Part shown: positions 7,632-17,266 of the stretch, one piece after another
Position numbering within the stretch: position 1 is the first letter of the stretch
How the letters are laid out: every line of letters starts with the position of its first letter
Origin: an uncultured Eubacteriales bacterium
GTDB taxonomy: Bacteria > Bacillota > Clostridia > Christensenellales > Aristaeellaceae
DNA length: 64,000 nucleotides
NCBI GenBank assembly: GCA_902778055.1
Contig: CACYWL010000010.1
Location: 1 to 64,000 of the forward strand
Direction of reading: 5' to 3'
Position numbers and translations under genes: made by a program
The notes under the pieces: generated by a model
The model's input: the letters and a program-made list of their open reading frames with translations, nothing else
What the model was told of the DNA's origin: nothing
Database searches by the model: none

Positions 7632-8867
7632 ATGGAACTGGACATCATTCGCAGAGCTGATCCGGAGCTGACCGACGCCATTGAGCTGGAGCTGAACCGG
7701 CAGAGGACGCACATCGAGCTGATCGCCAGCGAGAACTTCGTTTCTCCGGCGGTGATGGCCGCGATGGGCACCTGCCTGACGAACAAATACGCGGAAGGAT
7801 ATCCGGGAAAACGGTACTACGGCGGATGCCAGTTTGTGGATATCGTCGAGAATCTGGCGCGGGACCGGGCCTGCAAACTGTTCGGGGCCGAGCACGCCAA
7901 TGTCCAGCCCCACAGCGGCGCCCAGGCGAACATGGCGGTCTATTTCGCGATGCTGAAGCCCGGGGACACGGTCATGGGCCTGAGCCTTTCCAACGGCGGG
8001 CATCTGACCCACGGCAGCCCCGTGAACATGAGCGGCGCCTACTACAACTTTGTGCCCTACGGCGTCAGCAGCGAGACGGAGACCATCGACTATGACGAGG
8101 TCCGCCGGATTGCCCTGGAATGCAGGCCGAAGATGATCGTCTCCGGCGCCAGCGCCTATCCGCGGATCATCGATTTCCCGAAGCTGAAGGAGATCGCCGA
8201 CGAGGTCGGCGCCCTGCTGATGATCGACATGGCGCACATCGCCGGGCTCGTCGCGGCCGGGGAGCATCCCAGCCCCGTGCCCTACGCCGACTTTGTCACG
8301 ACCACGACCCACAAGACCCTGCGCGGCCCCCGCGGCGGCATGATCCTGTGCCGGGAGGAATACGCGAAGGCCATTGACAAGGCGATTTTCCCGGGAACCC
8401 AGGGCGGCCCGCTGGAGCACGTCATCGCGGCGAAGGCCGTCTGCTTCGGAGAGGCGCTGCAGCCCGAATTCAAGGCCTACCAGCATCAGATCATCCTGAA
8501 CGCGAAGGCCATGGAGGAGCAGTTCCGGGCCGAGGGCGTGCGCATGGTTTCCGGCGGAACGGACAACCACCTGCTGCTGCTCGACTTCACGGGAACCGAG
8601 ATGACCGGAAAGCAGATGGAAACGCTGCTCGAGGAAGCGAACATCACGACGAACAAGAATACCGTGCCGAACGAGACGCGGAGTCCCTTCGTCACCAGCG
8701 GCCTGCGCGTCGGTACTCCCGCCGCCACCAGCCGGGGCCTGAAGGAAAAGGAAATGAAGCAGGTCGCCGCCTGGATCGCGAAGATCCTCCGGGAGGGCGA
8801 GAACGCCGTGCCGGAGGTCAGGGCCGCGGTGGAAACCCTGATGGCCGGCTATCCGCTGTACCAGTAA
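7632..8867 (+). CDS. glyA: Serine hydroxymethyltransferase
   Basis: 411 residues, full length. PLP enzyme interconverting serine and glycine with tetrahydrofolate, the main source of one-carbon units. The N-terminal [14 protein letters not shown] and [15 protein letters not shown] are diagnostic. The PLP-binding lysine lies in [14 protein letters not shown] at residue 228, and [10 protein letters not shown] provides the cofactor-contacting region. The ATG follows ACGGAGG. The gene begins about 120 bases after the SRP RNA and is followed by its own terminator, so it looks monocistronic. An extended -10 (TGGTATACT) near 7541-7549 may be its promoter, but a clear -35 is missing. Confidence 0.97.
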   Translation: MELDIIRRADPELTDAIELELNRQRTHIELIASENFVSPAVMAAMGTCLTNKYAEGYPGKRYYGGCQFVDIVENLARDRACKLFGAEHANVQPHSGAQANMAVYFAMLKPGDTVMGLSLSNGGHLTHGSPVNMSGAYYNFVPYGVSSETETIDYDEVRRIALECRPKMIVSGASAYPRIIDFPKLKEIADEVGALLMIDMAHIAGLVAAGEHPSPVPYADFVTTTTHKTLRGPRGGMILCREEYAKAIDKAIFPGTQGGPLEHVIAAKAVCFGEALQPEFKAYQHQIILNAKAMEEQFRAEGVRMVSGGTDNHLLLLDFTGTEMTGKQMETLLEEANITTNKNTVPNETRSPFVTSGLRVGTPAATSRGLKEKEMKQVAAWIAKILREGENAVPEVRAAVETLMAGYPLYQ

Positions 8868-8936
8868 GCACTGTTTTCGCCCGGGACGCCGCGGGGGAAT
8901 GCCTCTCACAGCGGCCTCCCGGCGGACAAAGTCTTT

Positions 8937-8962
8937 CCCCTCCCTGCGGAGGGGCTTTTTTT
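8937..8962 (+). terminator. Terminator of glyA
   Basis: CCCCTCC/GGAGGGG stem with a CTGC loop and a run of seven T. Confidence 0.9.
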
Positions 8963-9153
8963 ATGCTTTTTCTGCGTTTTCCATCAAAAATGATCGAAAA
9001 TTGCCCAGAACGTCTATGGTAAGAAAAGAGAAACAGTGGTAGAATGACTCTGGTTGTTATGGATGTTTACAATATGGTGGGGAACAACTGAAACTGCCTG
9101 TTCTTGTTGTGCGGCTTTTCCGCGCCTCAGGGACAAAAGAAAGGAGGAACGCC

Positions 9154-10827
9154 GTGACTTCTCAGAGAACCGAAGACAATGGAAAGCTGCGGATCATATC
9201 CCTGGGCGGTGTAGACGAAATCGGAAAGAACATGACCGTATTCGAATACGGTGACGATATCATCATTGTGGACTGCGGCAGTGTTTTTCCAAAGGAGGAT
9301 ATGCTGGGGGTGGATCTGGTTATTCCGGATATCACCTATCTTCTGGGCAAGAAGGACCATATCCGGGGTTTCCTTTTCACCCACGGACATGAGGATCATA
9401 TCGGCGGCACGCCGTATATCCTGAAGCAGATTCCGACACATATCTACGGTACCAAGCTGACCATGGCGCTGGTGGATCTGAAGCTGAAGGAATACCGGGT
9501 CGAGCATGTGCCGATGCACGTCGTCCGGCCGAGAGACGTGGTGCAGCTTGGCTGCTTCACCTGCGAATTCATTCACGTGAGCCACTCGATCGCCGGCGCC
9601 TGCGCCATCGCCATTACCTGCCCGGCCGGGACGGTCATGGTAAGCGGAGACTTCAAGATTGACTATACTCCCATCGACGGGCAGGTCACCGACCTGCAGA
9701 CCCTCGCCAAGTACGGCGAGCGCGGAGTCATGGCCCTGCTGTGCGAATCCACGAACGTGGAGCGCAGCGGATACACCATGAGCGAAATGAAGATCGGGGA
9801 TACCTTCGAAAAGATGTTTGCCCAGGCGGAGGGCCGGGTCATCGTCGCCATGTTCGCCAGCAACATCCACCGGATGCAGATGGTCATCGACAACGCGATC
9901 CGGTATGGGCGAAGGGTCTGCTTTATCGGCCGGAGCATGGTGAATGTCAGCCGCGTCGCGATGAGCATCGGAGAGCTGAGGATTCCAGAAGGCTGGCTGA
10001 TCGACATGGATTCCCTGGATCAGTATCCGGACAATGAGCTGCTGGTCCTGACCACGGGAAGCCAGGGCGAACCCATGGCGGGTCTGACCCGCATGGCCTA
10101 CGCGGAGCACAGAAAGCTGCAGATCCGGCAGAGCGACATGATCATCATCTCCGCGACCCCGATTCCCGGAAACGAGAAGTTCATCTCCCGGGTGATCAAC
10201 CAGCTGTACCGGCTGGGGGCGCAGGTGGTCTACAGCACGCTGGCGGAGGTGCACGTTTCCGGGCACGCCTGCCAGGAGGAGCTCAAGCTGATGCACGCCC
10301 TGGTGCGGCCGAAATACTTCATTCCCGTCCACGGCGAATACCGCATGCTCTGGCAGCACGCGGTGCTGGCGGAGAGCATGGGGACTCCGAGCCAGAACAT
10401 CGTCATCCCCGAAATGGGCCAGGTCATTGAGATGAACATGAACTACCTGGCGCTGGGTGAGCAGGTGCCGAACGGCGGTATCCTGGTCGACGGCCTCGGG
10501 GTCGGAGACGTGGGCAACGTTGTGCTGCGGGACCGGAAGCATCTGAGCCAGGAGGGCCTGCTGGCCATCGTGATCGTGATCGACCGGGACGAGCAGAAGC
10601 TGGTCAGCGGACCGGACATCGTCAGCCGCGGCTTCATCTATGTGCGTGAGAACGAGGACATCATCGACAACACCCAGGAGCTGGTGCGGGAGATTCTCAG
10701 CTCCCACAGCCTGGCCGGCGACAACTGGGCGAACCTCAAGAACATCATCAAGGACGAGGTGCATAACTACATCTTCGAGAAGATCAAGCGGAATCCGATG
10801 ATCCTGCCGATCATCCTTGATGTTTAA
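9154..10827 (+). CDS. rnjA: Ribonuclease J
   Basis: 557 residues from a GTG start at 9154, chosen over an upstream ATG at 9109 because AAAGGAGG lies just before it. The metallo-beta-lactamase core has FTHGHEDHIGG with the zinc-binding His/Asp cluster at about residues 77-82. The beta-CASP region includes SHSIAGACAIAI, the GTVMVSGDFKIDYTPID segment and LVLTTGSQGEP. The C-terminal domain is present (GLLAIVIVIDR..., VSRGFIYVRE). It combines endonuclease and 5'-3' exonuclease activities in mRNA decay and rRNA maturation. The gene is followed by ylbF, which is notable because YlbF modulates RNase-dependent mRNA processing in Bacillus. Confidence 0.95.
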   Translation: MTSQRTEDNGKLRIISLGGVDEIGKNMTVFEYGDDIIIVDCGSVFPKEDMLGVDLVIPDITYLLGKKDHIRGFLFTHGHEDHIGGTPYILKQIPTHIYGTKLTMALVDLKLKEYRVEHVPMHVVRPRDVVQLGCFTCEFIHVSHSIAGACAIAITCPAGTVMVSGDFKIDYTPIDGQVTDLQTLAKYGERGVMALLCESTNVERSGYTMSEMKIGDTFEKMFAQAEGRVIVAMFASNIHRMQMVIDNAIRYGRRVCFIGRSMVNVSRVAMSIGELRIPEGWLIDMDSLDQYPDNELLVLTTGSQGEPMAGLTRMAYAEHRKLQIRQSDMIIISATPIPGNEKFISRVINQLYRLGAQVVYSTLAEVHVSGHACQEELKLMHALVRPKYFIPVHGEYRMLWQHAVLAESMGTPSQNIVIPEMGQVIEMNMNYLALGEQVPNGGILVDGLGVGDVGNVVLRDRKHLSQEGLLAIVIVIDRDEQKLVSGPDIVSRGFIYVRENEDIIDNTQELVREILSSHSLAGDNWANLKNIIKDEVHNYIFEKIKRNPMILPIILDV

Positions 10828-10845
10828 AGGGAAAGATGATATGAT
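10817..10845 (+). promoter_or_regulatory. Promoter between RNase J and ylbF
   Basis: TTGATG and TATGAT with a 17-base spacer. The -35 overlaps the end of the RNase J gene. Confidence 0.5.
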
Positions 10846-11003
10846 GCGGGGAAGGGAGCAATCCCTTCCCCCAGTTGTTTTTTGGAAAGAACGGGGCGGA
10901 GCGGACCGCCTTCGAAAAACGGGAAAAACGGATCCCTCTGCGGGGAAACGGCATCCCGGAAGGCGAGGGGCATCCGCCGGAGAAAGCGGAGGGAGGAACC
11001 CGC

Positions 11004-11345
11004 ATGGAGTATTCAACGGCCTACAGGCTGGCGGATGAGATCAAGCAGAGCGAGGAATACCGGACCTATCACGGGCTGAAAAAGGAAGTGATGGGGGATG
11101 AGACGCTGGCCGCGCTGATCCGGGAATACCGGAAAATGCAGGTGACGCTGCAGATGAACGTGATGGCCGGGCAGCAGAATGATCCGGAGGAGATGCAGCG
11201 CTTCACGGCGCTGAGCGGGCTGCTGTTTGCCAAGCCGGAGGTGAGCCAGTTTCTGCTGGCCGAGATGCGGCTGCAGCAGACCATGGCGGACATCCTCAAA
11301 ATCGTGACGGAAGCGACGGGGCTGGATATTCAGCTGCCGGGATGA
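11004..11345 (+). CDS. ylbF: YlbF family regulator
   Basis: 113 residues. The chosen ATG is preceded by GGGAGGAAC; upstream in-frame codons lack such a site. The protein is all-helical, beginning MEYSTAYRLADEIKQSEEY and ending in a hydrophobic/amphipathic helix (LAEMRLQQTMADILKIVTEATGLDI), the pattern of the YlbF/YmcA (Com_YlbF) family. In Bacillus, YlbF, YmcA and YaaT form a complex affecting competence, sporulation and RNase Y-dependent processing. It lies between RNase J and mltG, with only 10 bases to mltG, suggesting co-expression. Confidence 0.85.
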   Translation: MEYSTAYRLADEIKQSEEYRTYHGLKKEVMGDETLAALIREYRKMQVTLQMNVMAGQQNDPEEMQRFTALSGLLFAKPEVSQFLLAEMRLQQTMADILKIVTEATGLDIQLPG

Positions 11346-11355
11346 GGAAAGAGCA

Positions 11356-12543
11356 TTGAAAGAGAACGGGAAGGATCAGGACGTCACCTACCGCAGCATT
11401 TACCGGGAGCGGGAATACGGCGGATTCTGGTACAGCGGGCTGTGGAAGGTGCTGCGGCCCGTGCTGGTCGGAATGACGGTGGCCGTCATCGTGGCCGGCC
11501 TGGGCATGAGCCTGTGGAACCGGCTGTACGAGGAGTACATCGGGCCCATGGACGCGGCGGATGAGACGGAGGTTTCCTTCGCCATCGAGAGCGGCCAGAG
11601 CCTGACCCGGGTGGCGAACAACCTGGAGAAGGCCGGGCTGATTCACAGCCGGAGCGTGTTCAAGTATTACTGCGACTTCGCGGGCATGGGCCAGAAGCTG
11701 CAGATCGGCCAGTACAGCCTGAACCGGGCGATGTCCATGACGGAGATCGCGGACCGGCTGACCACCGGGGACGGCAATCCTCTGGTGAGAAACATTACGC
11801 TGATCCCCGGGGAAAGCATCGAGGAGTTTGCCGCGAAGCTGGTCCGCGGCGGCGTGCTGCAGAGCGCGGACACGCTGCTGGCCAAATGCAGGACGGGACA
11901 GGATTTCAGGGACTATTACTATATCGCGGACGTGCTGAACGGCGGAACCGCCTCCCAGCGGAAATACGTGCTGGAGGGCTATCTGGCCGCGGACACCTAT
12001 GAGGTTTACGTCACCGCGACGGAGGACGACATCCTGCGGAAGCTGCTGAGCCAGACGGAGGCGATGTTCCCGGCGGAGCTGCAGGAGCGGATGGAGGAGC
12101 TGGGCCTGAGCATGGACCAGACCCTGACCCTGGCCAGCCTGATCGAGAAGGAGGCAGGGCAGAACGATTTCGCGAAGGTCAGCGCCGTGTTCCACAACCG
12201 GCTGAAGGCGAAGATGAAGCTGCAGAGCGACGTCACCATCCACTACATCACCGGCGTGAGGAAGATGGCGCTGGAGGAGCAGGATCTGAAGGCCAACAAT
12301 CCCTACAACACCTATGTGGTCAGCGGCCTGCCGGTCGGACCCATCTGCAGCCCCTCCGCGGCGGCCATCCGGGCGGCCCTTTATCCGGACGAGACGTACG
12401 TGGCAGAGAACTATCTGTACTTCTGCGCCAAGAACCCGGAGAGCGGGGAGCTCTATTTCTCCAGGACGCTGGAGGAGCATGAGCAGGCGGTCGCCATCTA
12501 CGCCCCGCTGTGGAAAAAATACGACGAAAGCCGCGGAATCTGA
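11356..12543 (+). CDS. mltG: Endolytic transglycosylase MltG (YceG-like)
   Basis: 395 residues from a TTG start preceded by GAGGAAAG. MltG cuts nascent glycan strands near the membrane to terminate peptidoglycan polymerisation. One transmembrane helix lies near residues 36-57 (VLVGMTVAVIVAGLGMSLW). A LysM-like substrate-binding part follows (EVSFAIESGQSLTRVANNLEKAGLI), then the catalytic domain with LASLIEKEAG near 260-268, holding the conserved catalytic Glu, and the FHNRLKAKMKLQSDVTIHY and NPYNTYVVSGLPVGPICSPS motifs. All family motifs look intact. It likely shares a transcript with ylbF. Confidence 0.95.
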   Translation: MKENGKDQDVTYRSIYREREYGGFWYSGLWKVLRPVLVGMTVAVIVAGLGMSLWNRLYEEYIGPMDAADETEVSFAIESGQSLTRVANNLEKAGLIHSRSVFKYYCDFAGMGQKLQIGQYSLNRAMSMTEIADRLTTGDGNPLVRNITLIPGESIEEFAAKLVRGGVLQSADTLLAKCRTGQDFRDYYYIADVLNGGTASQRKYVLEGYLAADTYEVYVTATEDDILRKLLSQTEAMFPAELQERMEELGLSMDQTLTLASLIEKEAGQNDFAKVSAVFHNRLKAKMKLQSDVTIHYITGVRKMALEEQDLKANNPYNTYVVSGLPVGPICSPSAAAIRAALYPDETYVAENYLYFCAKNPESGELYFSRTLEEHEQAVAIYAPLWKKYDESRGI

Positions 12544-12559
12544 TTTCTTTTCATAAAGT

Positions 12560-12588
12560 TTGCGTAAAAGTTAAAACCATGTTACACT
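12560..12588 (+). promoter_or_regulatory. Promoter of rex
   Basis: TTGCGT and TACACT with a 17-base spacer. The AT-rich spacer (AAAAGTTAAAACCATGT) has weak resemblance to half of a Rex operator, so autoregulation is possible but not demonstrated. Confidence 0.6.
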
Positions 12589-12630
12589 TTGATCAGCCCC
12601 TGTCCGGGCAAGAAGGAGCGTAGGATTTGT

Positions 12631-13260
12631 TTGGCAGGCTACATATCGGATGCAGTGATTCGCAGACTGCCTTCCTATTACCGTCATCTGAGGGAGCTTG
12701 AGCAGGAGGGTATCCTGCAGATTTCCTCCCAGGAGCTTGGCGAGCGGATGGGACTGACCCCGTCCCAGATCCGCCAGGACATCAATACCTTCGGCGGGGT
12801 CGGCCGCCAGGGCTTCGGATACCAGGTGCAGGCGCTCCGGGAGCATATCCGCAGCACCATGGGGCTGGACCGGGAGCACCGGATGGTGATCATCGGCGCA
12901 GGGCGCATGGGCCAGGCGATCGCCAATTACAGTCATTTTGCCCGGGACGGGTTTATTACGGTTGCCCTTTTCGACATTGATCCGGAACGGATCCGGAAGG
13001 GTACGCCCGAGCTGCCCGTCTATCCCGCGGAGGAGATGGAGGAACGGCTGCCCGGGCTGCAGGCGGACATCGGCGTGCTGGTCCTGCCGGCCGACGCGGC
13101 GCAGGAGACGCTGGAGCTGCTTTACCGGATGGGGATCCGCGCGGTGTGGAACTTTGCGCCGGTGGATCTGCACTATCCCCGGGACATGGCGGTTGTGAAC
13201 ATGCACCTGAGCGATACGCTGCACATTCTGAGCTATCAGATGAAGCACATGGAGTCCTGA
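12631..13260 (+). CDS. rex: Redox-sensing transcriptional repressor Rex
   Basis: 209 residues from the TTG at 12631. An upstream in-frame TTG at 12589 would lie directly on the promoter -10 box and is rejected. AAGGAG precedes the chosen start. The N-terminal winged helix (AVIRRLPSYYRHLRELEQEG, SSQELGERMGLTPSQIRQD, INTFGGVGRQGFGY) binds DNA. The Rossmann domain has VIIGAGRMGQAI near residues 87-95 for NAD(H). The C-terminal helix (SYQMKHMES) supports dimer swapping. Rex senses the NADH/NAD+ ratio and represses fermentation and anaerobic genes. VanW follows after 58 bases. Confidence 0.95.
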   Translation: MAGYISDAVIRRLPSYYRHLRELEQEGILQISSQELGERMGLTPSQIRQDINTFGGVGRQGFGYQVQALREHIRSTMGLDREHRMVIIGAGRMGQAIANYSHFARDGFITVALFDIDPERIRKGTPELPVYPAEEMEERLPGLQADIGVLVLPADAAQETLELLYRMGIRAVWNFAPVDLHYPRDMAVVNMHLSDTLHILSYQMKHMES

Positions 13261-13318
13261 ATACGGCTTTCCGGGACCGCCTCCGGCGGCGGAAGCCGAG
13301 GGAAGAGCGAAAAAGGAA

Positions 13319-15211
13319 ATGGCAAGAAACAGGCATTACGATCTATATGAGGGCGACGGCGAGGTGATCGGGGAGGAGGAGCCCCGGAGCCGGCGCACCG
13401 CCCTGCCCGGAAAGCAGCCCCTCGGAAGGGACGAGGAGCTGCTGGAAAGGGACCGGGAGGTCCGGAGAGCCTGGGAGGAAAGGGCCCGGATCGACGCCCG
13501 GGCCGAAAGTCAGCGCTCCGGAGCGGAGGAGCAGGCGAACGGGCCCCGGGCGGCCGGAGACGCGGGAAATCAGCCGGCCCGGCGCAGAAGGTACTTTCCG
13601 GAGAATGAGGAGGCGGAGGATTTCGGCGCTCCTCCTTCTTTGTTTGACGATTTTGACCGGTTCGAGGGCCCTCTGCCGGAGCTGGAGGAATCCCGCCGGA
13701 AAAGGAAAAAGAAGCGGATCCGGCACAGGGGAGCCTGGATCGCGTGCATCGTGTTCTCCCTGATCGGCATCCTGGCCTTCGGGTTTCTGCTGATTCCCCA
13801 GCTGACCGGGCTGCGGTACCGCTTCCTGCCGAGCATCGCCTTTGCCAACGGGCAGATCATCACCTGCCGGGAGGAGGATTACCAGCTTTTCCAGGCCTGC
13901 ATCCGGGAGCTGTATACGGATGATATCTATCCCGGCGTCTATATCGACGGTGTTCAGGTGGGCGGCATGACCCGGGAGGAGGCCGCTGCCGCGCTGGAGA
14001 AAGCCACGGACGCGGAGAGCGTGAATTTTGACATCATCATTACCGTCGGCAACCAGAGCTGGCATGTCACGCCGGAAAGGGTGCCGGTCACCCGAAACAC
14101 GGCCGAGGTGATTGAGCAGGCCTGGGCGCTGGGACGGGGCAATACGGCCGGACTGCGCGGTACGGGGCGGACTCCCTTCCAGGAACGGATGGACAAGGCC
14201 TCCGGGATGAGAAGCTTTCCGGTGACCCTGGAGACCGTGAAAACCTGGGATCATGCCGCGCTGCGGGAGCTTTGCGAAGGAATCGCGAACTATGTGAACC
14301 GGGATCCCGTGAACAGCGCCGTGGCGACCTTTGACTTCGGCACGAAGCAGTTCACCTTCACGGACGATATCCCCGGAGCCTATCTGGACGCGGGGGAGCT
14401 TTACAAGCGGGCCGCCGCCATGCTGGACGGGGGAGACTATTTCAATACCCTCTTCATGACGCCGGAGAAGCGAATCGCCGATGTGACGAAGACGGAGCTG
14501 ATGAACAGCTTCGGGCTGATCTCCGCCTATACGACGAAGACCACGAACAACAAGAACCGGAACATCAACATTCAGCTGAGCGCCCAGGCGATCAACGGGA
14601 CGACCGTGATGCCGGGAGAGATCTTCAGCTTCAACGGCGCCACCGGCGAGCGCACGGCGGCCAAGGGCTATCTGCCGGCCGCGGCCATCTCCGGCGGGCA
14701 GAGCAAGGACGAAATCGGCGGAGGCGTGTGCCAGACCAGCTCCACGCTGTTCAACGCGGTCGCGAGGGCCAACCTGGAGATCGTCGAGCGCAGCCCCCAT
14801 GCCTGGCCCTCCAGCTATGTGGAGAAGGGCTTTGACGCCACCGTAAACTGGCCGGGGCTGGATTTCAAATTCAAGAACAACACGGACTGGCCGATCTTCA
14901 TCACCGCGGCCTATGCCGACCGGAAGGTTTCCGTATCCGTCTACGGGATGAGCCTCGGGCTGGATACCAGCATCGACCTGGAGAGCATCACCACGAAGAC
15001 GATTCCCCAGCCGGAGGGCACCGAGTATATCATCAACCCTGACCTGAAGATCGGGGAAAGCAAAAAGACCGTCACCGGCAGGAAGGGCTACGTCGTCGAG
15101 ACCTGGAAGGTCTGGTATCAGGCCGGGAGGGAACTGAAGAGGGAGCTGCTGTTTACCTCCACCTACAAGGCCTACAAGGAAACCGTGGAATACAATCCCT
15201 ACGGGAACTAA
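13319..15211 (+). CDS. VanW family protein, membrane-anchored
   Basis: 630 residues. Residues 1-140 are charged and low in complexity (many Arg, Glu, Asp), followed by a basic stretch (RRKRKKKRIRHRG) and one transmembrane helix (AWIACIVFSLIGILAFGFLLIPQ, about 140-162). The large extracytoplasmic part contains a peptidoglycan-binding-like region and then the VanW domain (FSFNGATGERTAAKGYL, GGGVCQTSSTLFNAV, WPSSYVEKGFDATVNW), near residues 430-530. VanW domains occur in glycopeptide-resistance clusters, but their reaction is unknown; in Clostridia they are usually cell-envelope proteins. The long charged cytoplasmic N-terminus is unusual. Confidence 0.88.
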   Translation: MARNRHYDLYEGDGEVIGEEEPRSRRTALPGKQPLGRDEELLERDREVRRAWEERARIDARAESQRSGAEEQANGPRAAGDAGNQPARRRRYFPENEEAEDFGAPPSLFDDFDRFEGPLPELEESRRKRKKKRIRHRGAWIACIVFSLIGILAFGFLLIPQLTGLRYRFLPSIAFANGQIITCREEDYQLFQACIRELYTDDIYPGVYIDGVQVGGMTREEAAAALEKATDAESVNFDIIITVGNQSWHVTPERVPVTRNTAEVIEQAWALGRGNTAGLRGTGRTPFQERMDKASGMRSFPVTLETVKTWDHAALRELCEGIANYVNRDPVNSAVATFDFGTKQFTFTDDIPGAYLDAGELYKRAAAMLDGGDYFNTLFMTPEKRIADVTKTELMNSFGLISAYTTKTTNNKNRNINIQLSAQAINGTTVMPGEIFSFNGATGERTAAKGYLPAAAISGGQSKDEIGGGVCQTSSTLFNAVARANLEIVERSPHAWPSSYVEKGFDATVNWPGLDFKFKNNTDWPIFITAAYADRKVSVSVYGMSLGLDTSIDLESITTKTIPQPEGTEYIINPDLKIGESKKTVTGRKGYVVETWKVWYQAGRELKRELLFTSTYKAYKETVEYNPYGN

Positions 15212-15215
15212 AGAG

Positions 15216-15244
15216 TTGCGCGGGAGCGGGGATTATGCTATAAT
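15216..15244 (+). promoter_or_regulatory. Promoter of tRNA-Leu
   Basis: TTGCGC and a perfect TATAAT with a 17-base spacer, ending 12 bases before the tRNA. Confidence 0.75.
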
Positions 15245-15255
15245 TCCCGCAGCCA

Positions 15256-15338
<83 letters not shown>

Positions 15339-15341
15339 CAT

Positions 15342-15374
15342 GCCTTGGAAATCAACGTTTCCAGGGCTTTTTTT
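15342..15374 (+). terminator. Terminator of tRNA-Leu
   Basis: 10-bp stem GCCTTGGAAA/TTTCCAGGGC with a T-run of seven immediately after. Confidence 0.9.
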
Positions 15375-15708
15375 ATGCCGTGGAAACAGCCTGAAAATAC
15401 CCCTAAAAAGACTCTGGATGCAATAATGATTGGGTAAAATGATGTTAATCAGGTCAATACGCTGCCGACATTAATTATTTCCTGCGAGAGTTCCATTCAT
15501 TTGATGCTTGATATAGGTTCTTTTGTAGGAGTAACAGCTATACCATACTGTGTAGGGGGTGTTCTTACCCTTCGTAAATGGGGTCAGAGTGAAAAAACGC
15601 TGAAAGGCATAAATCCTGTGACTTGCAGGATTTTTTCTTTCTGTGGAGAATTAATACCAGATAGTACGTGTTCGTTAGTTTCTGGCCATGCAAAGGGGAT
15701 TGGAGCAA
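15375..15708. other. Gene-free AT-richer stretch after tRNA-Leu
   Basis: No convincing gene. The region is visibly poorer in G+C than the preceding genes and contains one terminator hairpin (15611-15640). An open frame reading LTLRKWGQSEKTLKGINPV crosses it but lacks a credible start or family match. It marks the left edge of the accessory stretch reaching to about 20.8 kb. Confidence 0.6.
15611..15640 (+). terminator. Stand-alone terminator hairpin
   Basis: AAATCCTG/CAGGATTT with a 7-base loop followed by TTTCTTTCT. No intact gene lies upstream, so it may be the relic end of a lost gene. Confidence 0.7.
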
Positions 15709-15837
15709 ATGATCAATGGTACGCCAGACAACATCGAGGAACTTGTAAGAATGGCAAACAACAAGGCAAGTTGGAGAACCCGGCTGGAATCTGTTAATTC
15801 CCTCAAAGAATATGATTGTCAACAATCGAGGAATTGA
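15709..15837 (+). pseudogene. N-terminal fragment of a HEAT-repeat-like protein
   Basis: A 42-residue reading frame starts MINGTPDNIEELVRMANN and continues with a helical segment (ASWRTRLESVNSLKEYD). This resembles the first helices of HEAT-repeat-type small proteins that begin with a similar INGTPENIEELV motif, but it stops at CQQSRN. It looks like a truncated or decayed gene rather than a functional peptide. The resemblance is from memory of such sequences, not from a search. The membrane protein starts 31 bases further on. Confidence 0.45.
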
Positions 15838-15868
15838 CGCTATTACTGAAAGCATAGGAAGGGAAGAC

Positions 15869-17266
15869 ATGCGTACAAAAAAAGGTTCCGAAAGGAAACC
15901 GCGACAGAGGTGGCATGAGCGAACCGCAGACAAGGATATCCGTTACAGGGGGCCGCTGAATTACCAGCATTTCCAGATTCTCGGCTGGCTGTGCATCGCC
16001 GCGACCCAGCTGGTACTGATCCTGGGGCTGGCGAATAAAATGAACATGCTTCCCGACCGCTATGCCGGGCTGCAGGAAGCCGCACAGATCATGAGCTGGC
16101 TGGCGCTGCCTTTTCTGCTGATCGCGAACTTTGCGCAGATCATGAACGGAAAGAAATCCTATAAATCGCTCCTGATCAAGAATTTCTGCGCCGCTGCCGC
16201 AATCTGGGCGGGCTATGCCTTTATCCTGCATCGGTATATTGTCGGAACGGTCGATGTGATTAATGACGGAACGGTCAGCAGCCTTGATGTAGTGACCAGA
16301 TTCATGATTATGCTGACTTCTTCCGGTTTGCTGAAAATCGGTTCCCCGGGTGTCCTTGCGTTCAATGTGTTTGTTGACCTGTTCCTTTGCACCCTGCTGA
16401 TGTTCTTCCTGAATTACAAGCCGAAGAAGATCTTTACGGGGAAATGGCGGTATGTTTTCCGATCTTTCGCACTGCTGCCTATTGCATACGAGGTCGGCTG
16501 TATTGTCCTGAAAGTCATGGCTTCCAGGTTTCAGATTGAGGTTTCGCCTTACCTGTATCCGCTCTTTACAGTCAAACCGACGATGACCTTTGTGCTGTTC
16601 ATTGTCCTCGCATTCTATATCAAAACCCGGGAATGGCGCTTCTGCCGGCATGGGAGAACCCACGAGGAATATGCCGCTTTCCTGCATACCAGAAAGAACT
16701 CCTGGGACTTCTCCCTTTTTCTTGCCGCCGCGCTGGTTGTGGTCAGCGCGCTGGATTTTTTGCTGTTTGTCCGAATCATAAATATGGAAATGGCCCACAT
16801 CGACGCTGAGGCTGCTGCCGCCGCGAATGTTACTCCTGTAGCGATGGTAATGGGATTCGGAGACTCCATCATGCTGTGGCTTCTGGCGCCGCTGGTTTTG
16901 CTGTTCTCTTACACGCGGGAACCGCGGAATCCGGCGATGGGAATGATGATCCCGGTCGCCGCCATCGGGGTCATTGTCCTGCTTTATCTGGAAGCCGGTC
17001 ATCAGGCACTGCCGATCCTGAATATTCCCAGGATGAACATGGAAGGATTCATAACCGGCGAGTCCGCCGAAGATGAAGCATCCGGCCCAAGTCTCCTGGA
17101 ATTATTGATGGCGGCCCCCGCCGCGGAAGGGATCCTGACGGAAGGACTGCCATCGGAGGATCCTCCCGCGGAAGAAGCAGCCGTGACAGAAGAAAATTCC
17201 CCGGACCACAGCCCTGCTGCCGAAAACCCGGATGAAAAAACGAATGAGGAGGACCTTCATCCATGA
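15869..17266 (+). CDS. Multi-pass membrane protein, unknown family
   Basis: 465 residues from the ATG at 15869, preceded by GGAAGGGA; upstream in-frame codons overlap the remnant frame. About eight to ten hydrophobic helices span residues 35-395 (for example FQILGWLCIAATQLVLILGLA, MSWLALPFLLIANFAQIM, FSLFLAAALVVVSALDFLLF). The N-terminus is basic. The C-terminal 75 residues are acidic, proline/glutamate-rich and probably disordered. A charged central segment (FYIKTREWRFCRHGRTHEEY) is likely a cytoplasmic loop. I do not recognise the family. Its last bases overlap the start of the channel-like gene (ATGA), so translation is coupled and the two products probably work together, perhaps as a channel with an accessory subunit. 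Confidence 0.7.
   Translation: MRTKKGSERKPRQRWHERTADKDIRYRGPLNYQHFQILGWLCIAATQLVLILGLANKMNMLPDRYAGLQEAAQIMSWLALPFLLIANFAQIMNGKKSYKSLLIKNFCAAAAIWAGYAFILHRYIVGTVDVINDGTVSSLDVVTRFMIMLTSSGLLKIGSPGVLAFNVFVDLFLCTLLMFFLNYKPKKIFTGKWRYVFRSFALLPIAYEVGCIVLKVMASRFQIEVSPYLYPLFTVKPTMTFVLFIVLAFYIKTREWRFCRHGRTHEEYAAFLHTRKNSWDFSLFLAAALVVVSALDFLLFVRIINMEMAHIDAEAAAAANVTPVAMVMGFGDSIMLWLLAPLVLLFSYTREPRNPAMGMMIPVAAIGVIVLLYLEAGHQALPILNIPRMNMEGFITGESAEDEASGPSLLELLMAAPAAEGILTEGLPSEDPPAEEAAVTEENSPDHSPAAENPDEKTNEEDLHP

Noticed and set aside
9127..11016. Long minus-strand open frame opposite RNase J
   Set aside because: Its His/Asp/Val-rich translation is the reverse of RNase J codons; no domain recognised.
12560..12588. 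Rex operator in the rex promoter
   Set aside because: Only half of the palindrome resembles a Rex box; too weak to call.
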